From NCBI RefSeq assembly GCF_001595985.1, contig NZ_LOJJ01000018.1, positions 62,001 to 126,000 on the forward strand: a DNA stretch of 64,000 nt. The letters run 5' to 3'. Positions 46,493 to 54,924 of this stretch are shown piece after piece; the first letter of the stretch is position 1; each line of letters begins with the position of its first letter. The position numbers and the translations under genes were made by a program. The stretch is from Polynucleobacter sinensis (GTDB lineage: Bacteria > Pseudomonadota > Gammaproteobacteria > Burkholderiales > Burkholderiaceae). A model generated the notes under the pieces. That model was not told where the DNA came from, made no database searches, and saw nothing but the letters and a program-made list of their open reading frames with translations.

Positions 46493-46906
46493 ATGGCTTT
46501 AGAACTTCAAAAATTAACCTTGTTTTACGATGGCGCATGTCCCTTGTGCCAGGCGGAGATATTGTTTCTTTCCGGGCGCAATCAAGCCGGACTGCTTGAT
46601 TTCATTGATATCAATTCGGATTTCTATGACCCATTAGCAACCGGAGTATCTTGTGAGCAGGCCTTGGCTGCCATGTATGGTCAGTATGCTGATGGGGTAT
46701 TAATTAGTGGCGCTGCAGTATTTCCTGAGGCGTATCGGAGGGCAAACCTACCTTTTCTAGCTTGGCTTTTTTCCAGGAAGATGCTTAAACCACTAGTGCA
46801 GTTTTCTTATACGATATTTGCAAGAAATCGCCATGCTATTTCACGTGCTTTAGGTCCGATGGCATTGCGTTTAGTCAATAGAGGAAGCGGGAGGAGTGCA
46901 TTATGA
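46493..46906 (+). CDS. DCC-family thiol-disulfide oxidoreductase-like protein
   Basis: A 137-residue protein with the family start LTLFYDGACPLC, containing the C16-P-L-C19 redox-type motif. The ATG at 46493 gives normal family length; the longer frame to 46346 overlaps the divergent SDR gene. Its stop overlaps the chalcone-isomerase-like gene by 4 bases (ATGA), so the DCC, chalcone-isomerase-like and DUF3833 genes are translationally coupled. Confidence 0.88.
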   Translation: MALELQKLTLFYDGACPLCQAEILFLSGRNQAGLLDFIDINSDFYDPLATGVSCEQALAAMYGQYADGVLISGAAVFPEAYRRANLPFLAWLFSRKMLKPLVQFSYTIFARNRHAISRALGPMALRLVNRGSGRSAL

Positions 46907-47460
46907 AAACGACATTCTTTTTCATGTGGCTTTGTGCATCTATTTCATTGTTCAGTTCCACAGGATTTGCGCGGGAGTTGGCATACATTGATACGGCCCT
47001 TAATACAGCAAAGCTTCAGGGTAGCGGTAAATTAACGTGGTGGGGATTTCATATTTATGATGCTGCTTTCTATCGAGCCTCCAATATGAATTCAACGGAG
47101 TTTGCCCTAGATTTACGTTATCGAAAATCCTTTAGCGGTACCGCTATTGCGGATCGCTCGGTGGAGGAGATGAGGAAATTAGGAGTTCCAGAGGCGCAGG
47201 CGCAAAACTGGGGGAAGCAATTAGCGACATTTCTGCCCAATGTTGAACCTGGTCAGAATTTAACTGCAATTTATGCGCCTAAGCAAGGAACCACTTTCTA
47301 CTTTGAAGGAAAGCCATTAGCCCAAATTTCAGGCGCCGAATTTCCAAAGGCGTTTTTTGGAATTTGGCTAGATCCTAAAACTAGCGCGCCTAAATTGCGT
47401 GAGCAATTGTTGGGACAAAGTTGTCCGCCACCACTTTTTCAGGAGACTTGTAATCAATGA
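46903..47460 (+). CDS. Chalcone-isomerase-like exported protein
   Basis: A 185-residue protein with a signal peptide (about 1-23, FARE junction). The fold region is LTWWGFHIYDAAFYRA and continues to FPKAFFGIWLDPKTS, as in bacterial chalcone-isomerase-like proteins of unknown activity. It is periplasmic. It overlaps both neighbours by 4 bases. Bacterial members are often found with DUF3833 and photolyase genes, which suggests a shared stress role rather than flavonoid chemistry. Confidence 0.87.
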   Translation: MKTTFFFMWLCASISLFSSTGFARELAYIDTALNTAKLQGSGKLTWWGFHIYDAAFYRASNMNSTEFALDLRYRKSFSGTAIADRSVEEMRKLGVPEAQAQNWGKQLATFLPNVEPGQNLTAIYAPKQGTTFYFEGKPLAQISGAEFPKAFFGIWLDPKTSAPKLREQLLGQSCPPPLFQETCNQ

Positions 47461-48005
47461 GAAATCTCATCGGTAAATTCATTGCTTTTACGTTTTGCGC
47501 ATCCTTTTTGCTGGGCTGCTCTGGGCCTCAGTTAAGTCAATATGCAAATGAGAAGCCTATCTTGGATCTTAGTGAATATTTTTCAGGAACAATTGACGCG
47601 TATGGAATTTTTACTGATCGAAGTGGTTCGGTGGTTAAGCGCTTTACCGTTTTGATCCAAGCAAATTGGAAGCTTGTTGACGGCAAAAAGGTTGGTACCT
47701 TGGACGAAAGCTTTGATTACTCTGATGGTACTAAGCAAAAGCGCGTTTGGACGATCACAGAGGTCTCCCCTGGCAAGTACATAGGGAGAGCGGATGATGT
47801 GGTGGGTGAGGCAAATGGTACATCAGCAGGGAATGCGCTAAATTGGTCCTATACCCTAGCGCTACCAGTAGATGGTACCGTCTACAACGTCCAGTTTGAT
47901 GATTGGATGTACTTGGTTTCTCCAAAAGTAATGCTCAATAAGGCTGATATGAGTAAGTTTGGTATTCACCTAGGTGAGGTCACTCTCAGCTTTTATAAGC
48001 GCTAG
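47457..48005 (+). CDS. DUF3833-family lipoprotein
   Basis: A 182-residue protein with a lipobox (LLGCSG, Cys at about 21), so it should be a lipid-anchored envelope protein. The domain pattern LDLSEYFSGTIDAYGIFTDR and DESFDYSDGTKQKRVWTITE is that of DUF3833. It is the last gene of the three-gene coupled operon. Function unknown; co-occurrence with photolyase and SDR genes points to photo-oxidative stress. Confidence 0.88.
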   Translation: MRNLIGKFIAFTFCASFLLGCSGPQLSQYANEKPILDLSEYFSGTIDAYGIFTDRSGSVVKRFTVLIQANWKLVDGKKVGTLDESFDYSDGTKQKRVWTITEVSPGKYIGRADDVVGEANGTSAGNALNWSYTLALPVDGTVYNVQFDDWMYLVSPKVMLNKADMSKFGIHLGEVTLSFYKR

Positions 48006-48143
48006 CTTATAGAGGTTCTGCGCTTCCTAGGCTGATCAAAAAGGGGTGTAAACAACTTCAAAATGATCGTGATACATTGAGGGCTAGAAGTTAATAAAAA
48101 TAGGGTTCTTAGCCAAGAGACCCAGTGAAAATTGGAGACGTAA

Positions 48144-49103
48144 ATGAAATTTATAAAGTCAGCAATATTTCTTTTCCTTGCAATTGCCTTACCCTGTCTT
48201 GCTCAAACTTACCCCAATAAGCCTGTCAAAATTATTGTGCCGTTTGCAGCTGGTGGCCCAGCTGACAACTACGCACGCTTTATTGCGCAACGCCTTGGGG
48301 ATGAATTTAAATCGCCATTTGTTGTAGAAAACAAACCAGGCGCAGGTTCCATTATTGGAACCGACTTTGTCGCAAAGTCAGCTCCTGATGGATACACCCT
48401 ATTGATGATGTCCAATACTCAGACGGTAAATGAATCCCTTGTTGAGAATAAGCCGTTTAATTTAATGCGTGACTTTGTTGCGGTTGCACCGATCAATTAC
48501 TCAGACTTAGTGCTCGTCATCAACCCATCGCTTCCTTACAAGAATTTAGGGGAGTTGATTCAATATGCTAAAGCGAATCCAAATGCATTGACCTACGCTT
48601 CTTCTGGCACTGGCACCCCTTACCATTTTGCTGGCGAACTTTTTAATTCGATGGCAGGCGTCAAAATCTTACATGTACCCTATAAAGGAAGTTCGGGCGC
48701 TAGAACGGATGTTTTGGGCGGTCAAGTAAATATGATGTTTGATGCCGTCACAACGATGTCGGAATATGTCAAATCAAATCAAGTTCGGGCAATGGGGACT
48801 ACGGGTTTAACACGCTCAACGATTTTGCCAAACGTCCCCACCATTGCTGAATCTGGTGTTCCTAAATTTGAAACATCAATTTGGTTAGGGATCATGGCGC
48901 CTGCTGGAACTCCTAAGGATATAGTTGACTCACTGAATAAAGCCATAGTCAAAATTCAGCGTAATCCAGAGGTGCAAGAGTTGTGGGCTAAGCAGGGTGC
49001 CACAGCGCTAATCATGAACCCTAGTCAATTTACTGCTTACTTGAATGCGGATATTCAGAAGTGGGCAAATATTGTTAAAACTGCCGGCATCAAAGCGCAG
49101 TAA
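48144..49103 (+). CDS. Bug-family (TctC) TTT substrate-binding protein
   Basis: A 319-residue receptor with a short signal peptide (about 1-20, CLAQ junction). YPNKPVKIIVPFAAGGPADN has AGG in place of PGG, and HVPYKGSSGAR follows. The ribosome site is GGAGA. It is followed by a ModA-like protein without signal peptide and a double cupin, in one apparent operon with gaps of 38 and 20 bases. Ligand unknown. Confidence 0.93.
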   Translation: MKFIKSAIFLFLAIALPCLAQTYPNKPVKIIVPFAAGGPADNYARFIAQRLGDEFKSPFVVENKPGAGSIIGTDFVAKSAPDGYTLLMMSNTQTVNESLVENKPFNLMRDFVAVAPINYSDLVLVINPSLPYKNLGELIQYAKANPNALTYASSGTGTPYHFAGELFNSMAGVKILHVPYKGSSGARTDVLGGQVNMMFDAVTTMSEYVKSNQVRAMGTTGLTRSTILPNVPTIAESGVPKFETSIWLGIMAPAGTPKDIVDSLNKAIVKIQRNPEVQELWAKQGATALIMNPSQFTAYLNADIQKWANIVKTAGIKAQ

Positions 49104-49141
49104 CTGATATTTTGGTGTAAATATTATTTTGAAAGCATAGT

Positions 49142-49840
49142 ATGAAATTATCGATTTTAAGTGGAGGCGCCGCTGCTGGCGTTGTGCAGGGGCTTCAGGG
49201 GGAGTTTGAGAAAAAGTATTCTTGCCAGATACACGCTAACTTTAGCGCCGTTGGTGCAATGCGCGATCTCCTGTTGGCGGGTGAGCCATGTGATCTAGTG
49301 ATATTAACTAGAGCTATGGTGGAGGGGTTAATGAAGGGGGGTCAGGTAATCGAGGATTCATTAGCTTCTTTGGGTATTGTTCGTACTGGAGTGGCGATAA
49401 AGACTGGGGACCCAGTTCCTAAAATTGCGACTCGGGAGGAGTTGTTCAATGCATTTAGTCAAGCACACGGAATTTATTTTCCGGATCCAGAAAAAGCAAC
49501 CGCAGGTATTCACGTTTATAACGTCTTAAAACAATTAGGTCTTGAGAAGGTTAAGGAGAAGGAGTTGCGAATTTTTCCAAATGGCGCAACTGCAATGGCT
49601 GCAATGGCCGCATCCTCCGAATCAGGATTGATTGGAAGCACCCAAGTGACTGAAATTAATATTACCCCTGGTGTTCAGTTGATTGGAATGCTTCCAAAAG
49701 AATTTGAATTGGCTACTGACTATTGCTTGGGGGTTTGTTCTGCAGCTCAAAATCCTCAGCTGGCCTTTGATTTTGCGAAGATGCTTGTGGGAGAAAGTGC
49801 AGCCACCTTGCGTCAGAAAATTGGATTTGAGCTGAATTGA
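49142..49840 (+). CDS. ModA-like substrate-binding-domain protein lacking a signal peptide
   Basis: A 232-residue periplasmic-binding-protein type II fold. MKLSILSGGAAAGVVQGLQG starts directly with the first beta-strand and helix of the ModA/SBP_bac_11 fold, with no signal peptide. ANFSAVGAMRDLLLAGEPCD and IYFPDPEKATAGIHVYNVL follow the family pattern. In solution it would stay in the cytoplasm, possibly as a sensor, carrier or enzyme-like protein. It lies between a Bug gene and a ChrR-like cupin gene. No ModB/ModC is present. Confidence 0.82.
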   Translation: MKLSILSGGAAAGVVQGLQGEFEKKYSCQIHANFSAVGAMRDLLLAGEPCDLVILTRAMVEGLMKGGQVIEDSLASLGIVRTGVAIKTGDPVPKIATREELFNAFSQAHGIYFPDPEKATAGIHVYNVLKQLGLEKVKEKELRIFPNGATAMAAMAASSESGLIGSTQVTEINITPGVQLIGMLPKEFELATDYCLGVCSAAQNPQLAFDFAKMLVGESAATLRQKIGFELN

Positions 49841-49860
49841 GTTGGTTCAAGGCAAGATAG

Positions 49861-50511
49861 ATGAACATTCATTCTGACTATAGTCAGCGAGTCGTAACCA
49901 GTCACCATGATTTGCCTTGGATTTCCAGCCCCGAGTCTGGGGTAGAGAGGCGCATGCTAGAGCGTATCGGTGATGAGCTTGCCAAAGCTACCTCTGTGGT
50001 TCGCTATCAACCAGGCTCTCGGTTTCATGCCCATGTGCATGAGTATGGAGAGGAAATATTTGTTCTAGATGGTACGTTCAGTGATGAGACGGGTGATTAC
50101 CCAGCTGGTACTTATATTATGAATCCGCCAGGGTCAACGCATGCTCCATTTAGTAAGTCAGGTTGCACACTTTTTGTAAAGTTAAGGCATCTTGGCTCTG
50201 ACCAGATTGAGCGAGAGGTGGTTGACACTAACTCTGCAGAGTGGTTTCAGGGTATGGTTCCAGGATTGACAGTTATGCCCCTCATGAGGCAAGGCTCAGG
50301 TTCTACCCTGGTGCGATGGGCTCCTCAAACTTACTTTAATCCACATAGGCATTACGGCGGCGAGGAAATTTTTGTGATTGATGGGGTGTTTGAAGACGAG
50401 CATGGACGCTATCCAGCGGGATCCTGGATCCGAAGTCCTCATATGAGCTTGCATCAACCATTTAGCAAGGAAGGCTGCACCATATTTGTAAAGACAGGCC
50501 ATCTTTTATAG
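49861..50511 (+). CDS. Double cupin protein with ChrR-like cupin domains
   Basis: A 216-residue protein made of two homologous cupin units (about residues 10-105 and 115-216). Each ends in the pattern C-T-x-F-V-K, and the metal-site segments HAHVHEYGEEIFVLDG and PHRHYGGEEIFVIDG match closely. The ChrR anti-sigma factor has one such cupin, but its zinc-binding N-terminal anti-sigma domain is absent here and no ECF sigma gene is adjacent. A metal-dependent small-molecule sensor or enzyme is likely. It probably works with the Bug/ModA-like pair upstream. Confidence 0.85.
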   Translation: MNIHSDYSQRVVTSHHDLPWISSPESGVERRMLERIGDELAKATSVVRYQPGSRFHAHVHEYGEEIFVLDGTFSDETGDYPAGTYIMNPPGSTHAPFSKSGCTLFVKLRHLGSDQIEREVVDTNSAEWFQGMVPGLTVMPLMRQGSGSTLVRWAPQTYFNPHRHYGGEEIFVIDGVFEDEHGRYPAGSWIRSPHMSLHQPFSKEGCTIFVKTGHLL

Positions 50512-50538
50512 ATGTCGAAATTGTTGTTAGGTAGAAAT

Positions 50539-50568
50539 AAAAATACCAACCTGTGGGTTGGTATTTTT
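50539..50568. terminator. Bidirectional intrinsic terminator
   Basis: AAAAATACCAACC and GGTTGGTATTTTT form a perfect 13-bp stem with loop TGTG. It lies between the convergent double-cupin gene (+) and the glycine-zipper lipoprotein gene (-), with A- and T-runs on both sides. Confidence 0.9.
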
Positions 50569-50594
50569 ATTTGGAGCAAGTAATTAAAGTCTAA

Positions 50595-50882
50595 TTAATT
50601 TGGTGCTTTAGCTGGCTGATTATTTTTTCCAGCGTTGTAGCCGGCGTTATATTCCGCAGCTTGATTTTTCTTATATGCATCATAAGCATAACCAGAGGCC
50701 GCACCAACAGCCGCACCACCCACTGCGCCCCAAATGGGATTGCCGTGGAAAATGGCGGTGCCTACTGCGCCAGCCGCCGCACCAATGCCGGCGCCAGATA
50801 AAGTACGTTGCTCGGTATTGCTCATGTTGGAGCAGCCTGCAATTGCTATGGTGGCAACAGTAATAGTGATAATTTTTTTCAT
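50595..50882 (-). CDS. Glycine-zipper (YMGG/OmpA-like) small lipoprotein
   Basis: A 95-residue protein with a lipobox IAIAGCSN (Cys at 16) followed by glycine-rich GAGIGAAAGAVGTAIF and GAVGGAAVGAASGYAY repeats. The glycine-zipper segment probably inserts in or lies on a membrane, and the C terminus is polar. Members are common envelope-stress lipoproteins. It is separated from the Rap1a-like gene by 49 bases on the same strand. Confidence 0.87.
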   Translation of the reverse strand: MKKIITITVATIAIAGCSNMSNTEQRTLSGAGIGAAAGAVGTAIFHGNPIWGAVGGAAVGAASGYAYDAYKKNQAAEYNAGYNAGKNNQPAKAPN

Positions 50883-50931
50883 ATGAGGTGATCCTAATGT
50901 TGGTTTAGATAGAAGCGTCTAAATGATGTAA

Positions 50932-51300
50932 TTATTTTTTTCCACAAGGAAAGCGCATGGCTAAGAATCCCAATACCGTACCTGATGCTGGTTCATTGCT
51001 TAACTGCGGAGTGGATTGGGCGAACTGAACATAATCTGCAATGACTTCGTCACGTTTTGGTGCGGGCTGTTTTACACAGATATAAGGTTTTGCACGTTGT
51101 GGGTGGCGCGTAGCCAGATAAGTGTCATAAATTGCCGTTGTGTAGCCTATACAAAAACTACGTGACTCTGGGCTTGAAGGAAATTTGCATACATCCACAA
51201 GCTCCTTTGTGCTCAAGACGGGAATTTTTTCTGCAGCATAGGCGCCAACTGAGGCGGTGAGAAGTACGCTCGCAGCGAGTAAAGAAATGTGTGTTTTCAT
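50932..51300 (-). CDS. Rap1a/Tai-family small exported protein
   Basis: A 122-residue protein with a signal peptide (about 1-22, AYAAE junction). Four Cys are spread over the mature part: VDVCKFP, SFCIGY, YICVKQ and FPCGKK. The layout CxxGY...YICVKQP is that of the Rap1a/Tai domain, known in Serratia from type VI secretion immunity proteins. No effector or secretion gene is adjacent, so it is more likely a housekeeping or uncharacterised relative. Confidence 0.82.
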   Translation of the reverse strand: MKTHISLLAASVLLTASVGAYAAEKIPVLSTKELVDVCKFPSSPESRSFCIGYTTAIYDTYLATRHPQRAKPYICVKQPAPKRDEVIADYVQFAQSTPQLSNEPASGTVLGFLAMRFPCGKK

Positions 51301-51337
51301 AGGTTTTCCTTGGAGGGGGCTCGGTAGATTGATGATA

Positions 51338-52153
51338 CTAAAAATTAAGAGAGATCTTGCCGTAAACAGACCAGTTATATTGGTTGTAAGTTTGAATTAC
51401 CTGCTTGCTGGCGCCAACGGCAAACAGGAGGTTCTTTGTTAAACGGTGAGTAACCATGCCATCTAGGGGTACAAACCATCCCCCACCTGCAGAGTTATAG
51501 ACTATGCCGTTCTCATCCCAAAGGCGCAATTGTGTGCTGGGTGATAGTTGAAACCCTAATGTGGGGAAAAGTTGTAGATTTCTGATAAGGGGCGGTTGGT
51601 TTGGGTTTATTTGCATGGAATTATTCTTGGGATCGAATCCATACATATATCTGGCTAGTGGTGAGAAGTCGGATATTTTTAATGGGTTTTCTCCGCTAGG
51701 CCTAAAGCTAGCTCCAACTTGAGGTCCGATGGCCCATTGACCATGGTTGCCAAATGGAAAGACAACTCGAGCTCCCAAATTAGCACCCCAGCTTGGAAGA
51801 AAATTGGGATGATTGCCCCAAAAAGTGAGCATAGTATTTCCGGCGCTATATTGACCTGGAGAGCTATTGGCCGTACTTGGGCCATAAGGCGCTACATAAG
51901 CAGTATCTAATCGAAGAGTGCCCTTAAATTGCTCGAAATCTAAAGGCTGATAGTAGCGAAGTCGAATGGTGTCTAGATAGTTTTGAGCGCCATCTGAGTC
52001 ATGGTAGCCCCAAAATTCTAAAATATGGTCTCTGGAATACTCGCCAGATACATTTTGAAAGTAGCTTGAAAATTTATCTTCATTTTCATTGGCCCATGAA
52101 AATGTACTCACCAATAAGAGCGATGTGAATGCAATCAATAGCTTGAGATTCAT
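51338..52153 (-). CDS. Predicted outer-membrane protein
   Basis: A 271-residue protein with a signal peptide (about 1-22, FSWANE junction) and beta-strand-rich mature sequence ending in SLNF (C-terminal Phe). DTIRLRYYQPLDFEQFKGTL begins the barrel-like part, and ALGARVVFPFGNHGQ-type strands follow (LGARVVFPFGNHG). The layout is like the protein at 40636, but no clear family name can be given. The ATG at 52153 is chosen; a TTG three codons earlier lacks a ribosome site. It is encoded alone between the Rap1a-like and kinase genes. Confidence 0.72.
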   Translation of the reverse strand: MNLKLLIAFTSLLLVSTFSWANENEDKFSSYFQNVSGEYSRDHILEFWGYHDSDGAQNYLDTIRLRYYQPLDFEQFKGTLRLDTAYVAPYGPSTANSSPGQYSAGNTMLTFWGNHPNFLPSWGANLGARVVFPFGNHGQWAIGPQVGASFRPSGENPLKISDFSPLARYMYGFDPKNNSMQINPNQPPLIRNLQLFPTLGFQLSPSTQLRLWDENGIVYNSAGGGWFVPLDGMVTHRLTKNLLFAVGASKQVIQTYNQYNWSVYGKISLNF

Positions 52154-52268
52154 GATCTGCAATATTGAAGCTGACTCTTGGTATTTACTGCAATGAACAT
52201 ATTTTTTGGAAGATGCACTGCGGTTGCGGTTTTGGGTTTAGAGGGTATCCCTCACATTCTACAGAGCT

Positions 52269-53696
52269 TTATGCAGCTGGTACCGTGATGGTGAAGCATG
52301 CGCCACCGCTAGGGCTATTTTTGGCCACAATATCTCCGCCAAATCGATTCATAATATTTTTAGATAGCCATAATCCAATTCCAGAGCCTGCCTCTTTATT
52401 GCTAACTAGTAGTTCGAAAATTTTAGACTCTTGCCCATCTCTAATTCCATGCCCATTATCTTGAATGGATATTGTGATTGAATCTAACTCTCTGGCTATA
52501 GAAATCGTAATTTTTTTCCGTTCGATACTGCTCTCATCTAAGGCTTCCACGGCATTATTGAGCAAGTTAATAAGCACCTGCTGCCATTCACTCATATTGA
52601 TTTGAATTTGGTAATCTGTGACTAAATTGAGCTCTAAATCTATTTTTGAAGCTCGTAATTTACTTTTGGATATTTCGATGACTTCATTAATGGATTCAAG
52701 TAGGCTCACTTTTGATGAGTAATTTCTCTTATTTGATGCAAGCCTTGATAAATTTTTGACAATATTTGAGGCTCTATTAATGTCATCCAATATATTTTTT
52801 ATGATCTCTTTTAATATGACTGTATCGCTCGGATCTGATTGAAGCTTCATCTCTGCAAATTGCGCATTGAGCCGAGTTGCAGCTAGAGGTTGATTGATTT
52901 CGTGAGAGATGGTTGAGGCTAAAGCGTTAACGGAAGCATGTCGATTGAGTTTTTGCAATGACATAATCATTTCGTTGCGCTCATCTAGTGCATTAGAGAG
53001 TCGCAAATTCATATTATTGAGTCTACTGTGCTCGCTAAACCCTAAATGGAGTCTTAAAACAATATAAGTTAAGTTCCGAATGGAGTTGAGGAGTGATAGA
53101 GCAAACCAAATGACTAAGTTATATGTTTTGAGGTCAAAGGTGAATCCGCTATAGCCAGAGAAGACGTTGATTACTCTCATGAAGTACAGAAAACTTGCTA
53201 GCGCAAAGACGATTGCCAAAAAGTTAAAGAAGATTCTGTTGGAGAATTCTTTAGCAGTTTTTCTTGCTTGATATACGCAAAATATATTAGCAATACCAAA
53301 CATGAAAGTGGATAGGGCCGAAATTTCAGAGGTAACTTGCCCTTGAGCCTCGTGCCTGAGAAGTTCAACCAGCAAGAAAAGTATTAATGGCGCAGTCGGA
53401 GTGAGCCAGCTCATTCTTCTATTGGGCTGAGTTGGGGAGAGTCTACCCAGGGATTCACTAAAGATAAATATGGATAAGGTTTCCAAAGAAACCATGAGGC
53501 TATAGCTGATGACTAAGGGAATTTCAGCTCTAAATACAGTAACAGATGTAGCAATGGAGGTTAATAAGCAGCCATAGATCCATAATTTCGCCGACAAGTC
53601 ATTTTTCTTCCAGAATAGGGCCCCAATCAAAATGGCGGCAGCAAAGCTTAGTCCGCTATAAAGTAGAAAGATGGTTTGAATAGTGGATGGCAGCAT
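52269..53696 (-). CDS. Membrane sensor histidine kinase (orphan)
   Basis: A 475-residue kinase. The first 215 residues contain about seven hydrophobic helices. A short linker (about 225-255) precedes the phospho-acceptor H265 in STISHEINQPLAATRL. The ATPase domain has the N box LINLLNNAVEAL, G1 box DNGHGI and G2 box GSGIGLWLSKN. No response regulator is encoded on either side, so it is an orphan within this window. The seven-helix sensor resembles membrane-integral sensors without a periplasmic domain, and its signal is unknown. Confidence 0.9.
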   Translation of the reverse strand: MLPSTIQTIFLLYSGLSFAAAILIGALFWKKNDLSAKLWIYGCLLTSIATSVTVFRAEIPLVISYSLMVSLETLSIFIFSESLGRLSPTQPNRRMSWLTPTAPLILFLLVELLRHEAQGQVTSEISALSTFMFGIANIFCVYQARKTAKEFSNRIFFNFLAIVFALASFLYFMRVINVFSGYSGFTFDLKTYNLVIWFALSLLNSIRNLTYIVLRLHLGFSEHSRLNNMNLRLSNALDERNEMIMSLQKLNRHASVNALASTISHEINQPLAATRLNAQFAEMKLQSDPSDTVILKEIIKNILDDINRASNIVKNLSRLASNKRNYSSKVSLLESINEVIEISKSKLRASKIDLELNLVTDYQIQINMSEWQQVLINLLNNAVEALDESSIERKKITISIARELDSITISIQDNGHGIRDGQESKIFELLVSNKEAGSGIGLWLSKNIMNRFGGDIVAKNSPSGGACFTITVPAA

Positions 53697-53870
53697 GGTT
53701 AAGGGTTTAGGCGCCTAATTTTGTCGAATTTCGCAGTTTCTGCTTTAGGGGCGATTATCTCTATAAATGTCAGTTAGCGAATTAGCCTTAAAGCGAATAG
53801 CTGTTAACAATGCTGCTGCCACTGCCCTTGATTCTTATGGTGCAAAGGTTTATGACGATGCCGCGAATGA

Positions 53871-53896
53871 AAAAGCCACCTTAAAAGGTGGCTTTT
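53871..53896. terminator. Bidirectional intrinsic terminator
   Basis: AAAAGCCACC pairs with GGTGGCTTTT around TTAAAA and both strands continue into A/T runs. It lies 29 bases past the stop of the minus-strand Bug gene and terminates that transcript. Confidence 0.85.
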
Positions 53897-53924
53897 GCTT
53901 CAAGATTTTACGAAGTGTGCGAAA

Positions 53925-54911
53925 TTAATCTGCCTTAATGCCTGCGGATTTGATGATTTTTCCGAAATATGCGGTATCTCGATTGATGGTATTAGTTAAC
54001 TCCGAGGGTGGACCGCCAAGCACAATCATTCCCTGTTGCTTAAATTGCTCTATTAGGGTTGGACTTGTAAATGCCTTTTGCAATGCATTGTTGAGTTTTT
54101 GTATGATAGGTTTTGGAGTGCCTGCTGGTGCAAAGAAGGCTAACCAATTTGTGCTCTGAAATCCTGGTAATGTTTCAGCGATTGCTGGAACCTCGGGTAG
54201 TAGTGGGGAGCGCTTTAAGCCCCCATTTCCAAGGGCGCGAACCTTTCCTGATTTGATAAATGGTAGAGCGGTTGATACGCTAATTAGAAACATTTGTACT
54301 TCATTTGAGCTCGTAGCCACAATTCCAGGGCTTCCGCCTTTATAGGGGATGTGGACAATATTGGTGCCGGTCTTATCCTTAAATATTTCCATTGCTAGAT
54401 GCTGTGGAGACCCAATACCAGTGGAGGCATAATTGAGTATGCCAGGTTGACTTTTGGCTAGCATAATGAGTTCATTTATATTGTTTGCTGGCAATCCAGG
54501 ATTGACCACTAAGATATTGTCCAATGCTACACCGAGCATGACGGGCTCAAGATCCTTCTTTAAGTCGAAGGGAACCTTATCGTAGAGTAGTGGATTGGTG
54601 GCAATTGACGCTTGATCTACTAGGATTGTGTAACCATCGGGCGCTGCTTTTGCAACCATGGATCCAGCAACCATGCCAGCAGCGCCGACTACGTTATCCA
54701 CGATGACTGGCTGGCCAATTTGCCTACTTAACTCAAGTGCGGAAAACCTTGCAAAACTATCAGTGCCTCCACCAGCGGCGTATGGAACTATAAATTTAAT
54801 TGGCCTATCTGGATAATTAACTTGAGTCTGTGCGCTGACGATGGGCCAGGAGCTGATGGCAAATAGAGCGACAACTAAATTTTTTAATTGATAGCGAATG
54901 AAATTTTTCAT
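53925..54911 (-). CDS. Bug-family (TctC) TTT substrate-binding protein
   Basis: A 328-residue receptor from the ATG at 54911 (AAGGTT upstream); a longer frame to 54986 adds 25 polar residues inside the YrdC gene. The signal peptide ends near IVSAQ. YPDRPIKFIVPYAAGGGTDS and HIPYKGGSPGIV identify the family. It lies 13 bases downstream of the YrdC-domain gene in one operon and should be controlled by the divergent GntR gene. Ligand unknown. Confidence 0.93.
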   Translation of the reverse strand: MKNFIRYQLKNLVVALFAISSWPIVSAQTQVNYPDRPIKFIVPYAAGGGTDSFARFSALELSRQIGQPVIVDNVVGAAGMVAGSMVAKAAPDGYTILVDQASIATNPLLYDKVPFDLKKDLEPVMLGVALDNILVVNPGLPANNINELIMLAKSQPGILNYASTGIGSPQHLAMEIFKDKTGTNIVHIPYKGGSPGIVATSSNEVQMFLISVSTALPFIKSGKVRALGNGGLKRSPLLPEVPAIAETLPGFQSTNWLAFFAPAGTPKPIIQKLNNALQKAFTSPTLIEQFKQQGMIVLGGPPSELTNTINRDTAYFGKIIKSAGIKAD

Positions 54912-54924
54912 ATGTAACCTTGCG

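Noticed and set aside
49861..50511. Complete ChrR anti-sigma factor
   Set aside because: Only cupin units are present; the zinc-binding anti-sigma domain and an ECF sigma gene are missing.
50932..51300. Type VI secretion immunity gene (Rap1a-like)
   Set aside because: No effector, VgrG, Hcp or Tss gene is nearby; the domain alone does not show an effector-immunity pair.
53767..53928. 53-codon plus-strand frame starting MSVSELALKR
   Set aside because: It runs through the terminator hairpin at 53871-53896 and overlaps the end of the Bug gene, and no ribosome site is clear. Could be a decayed fragment, but not supported as a gene.
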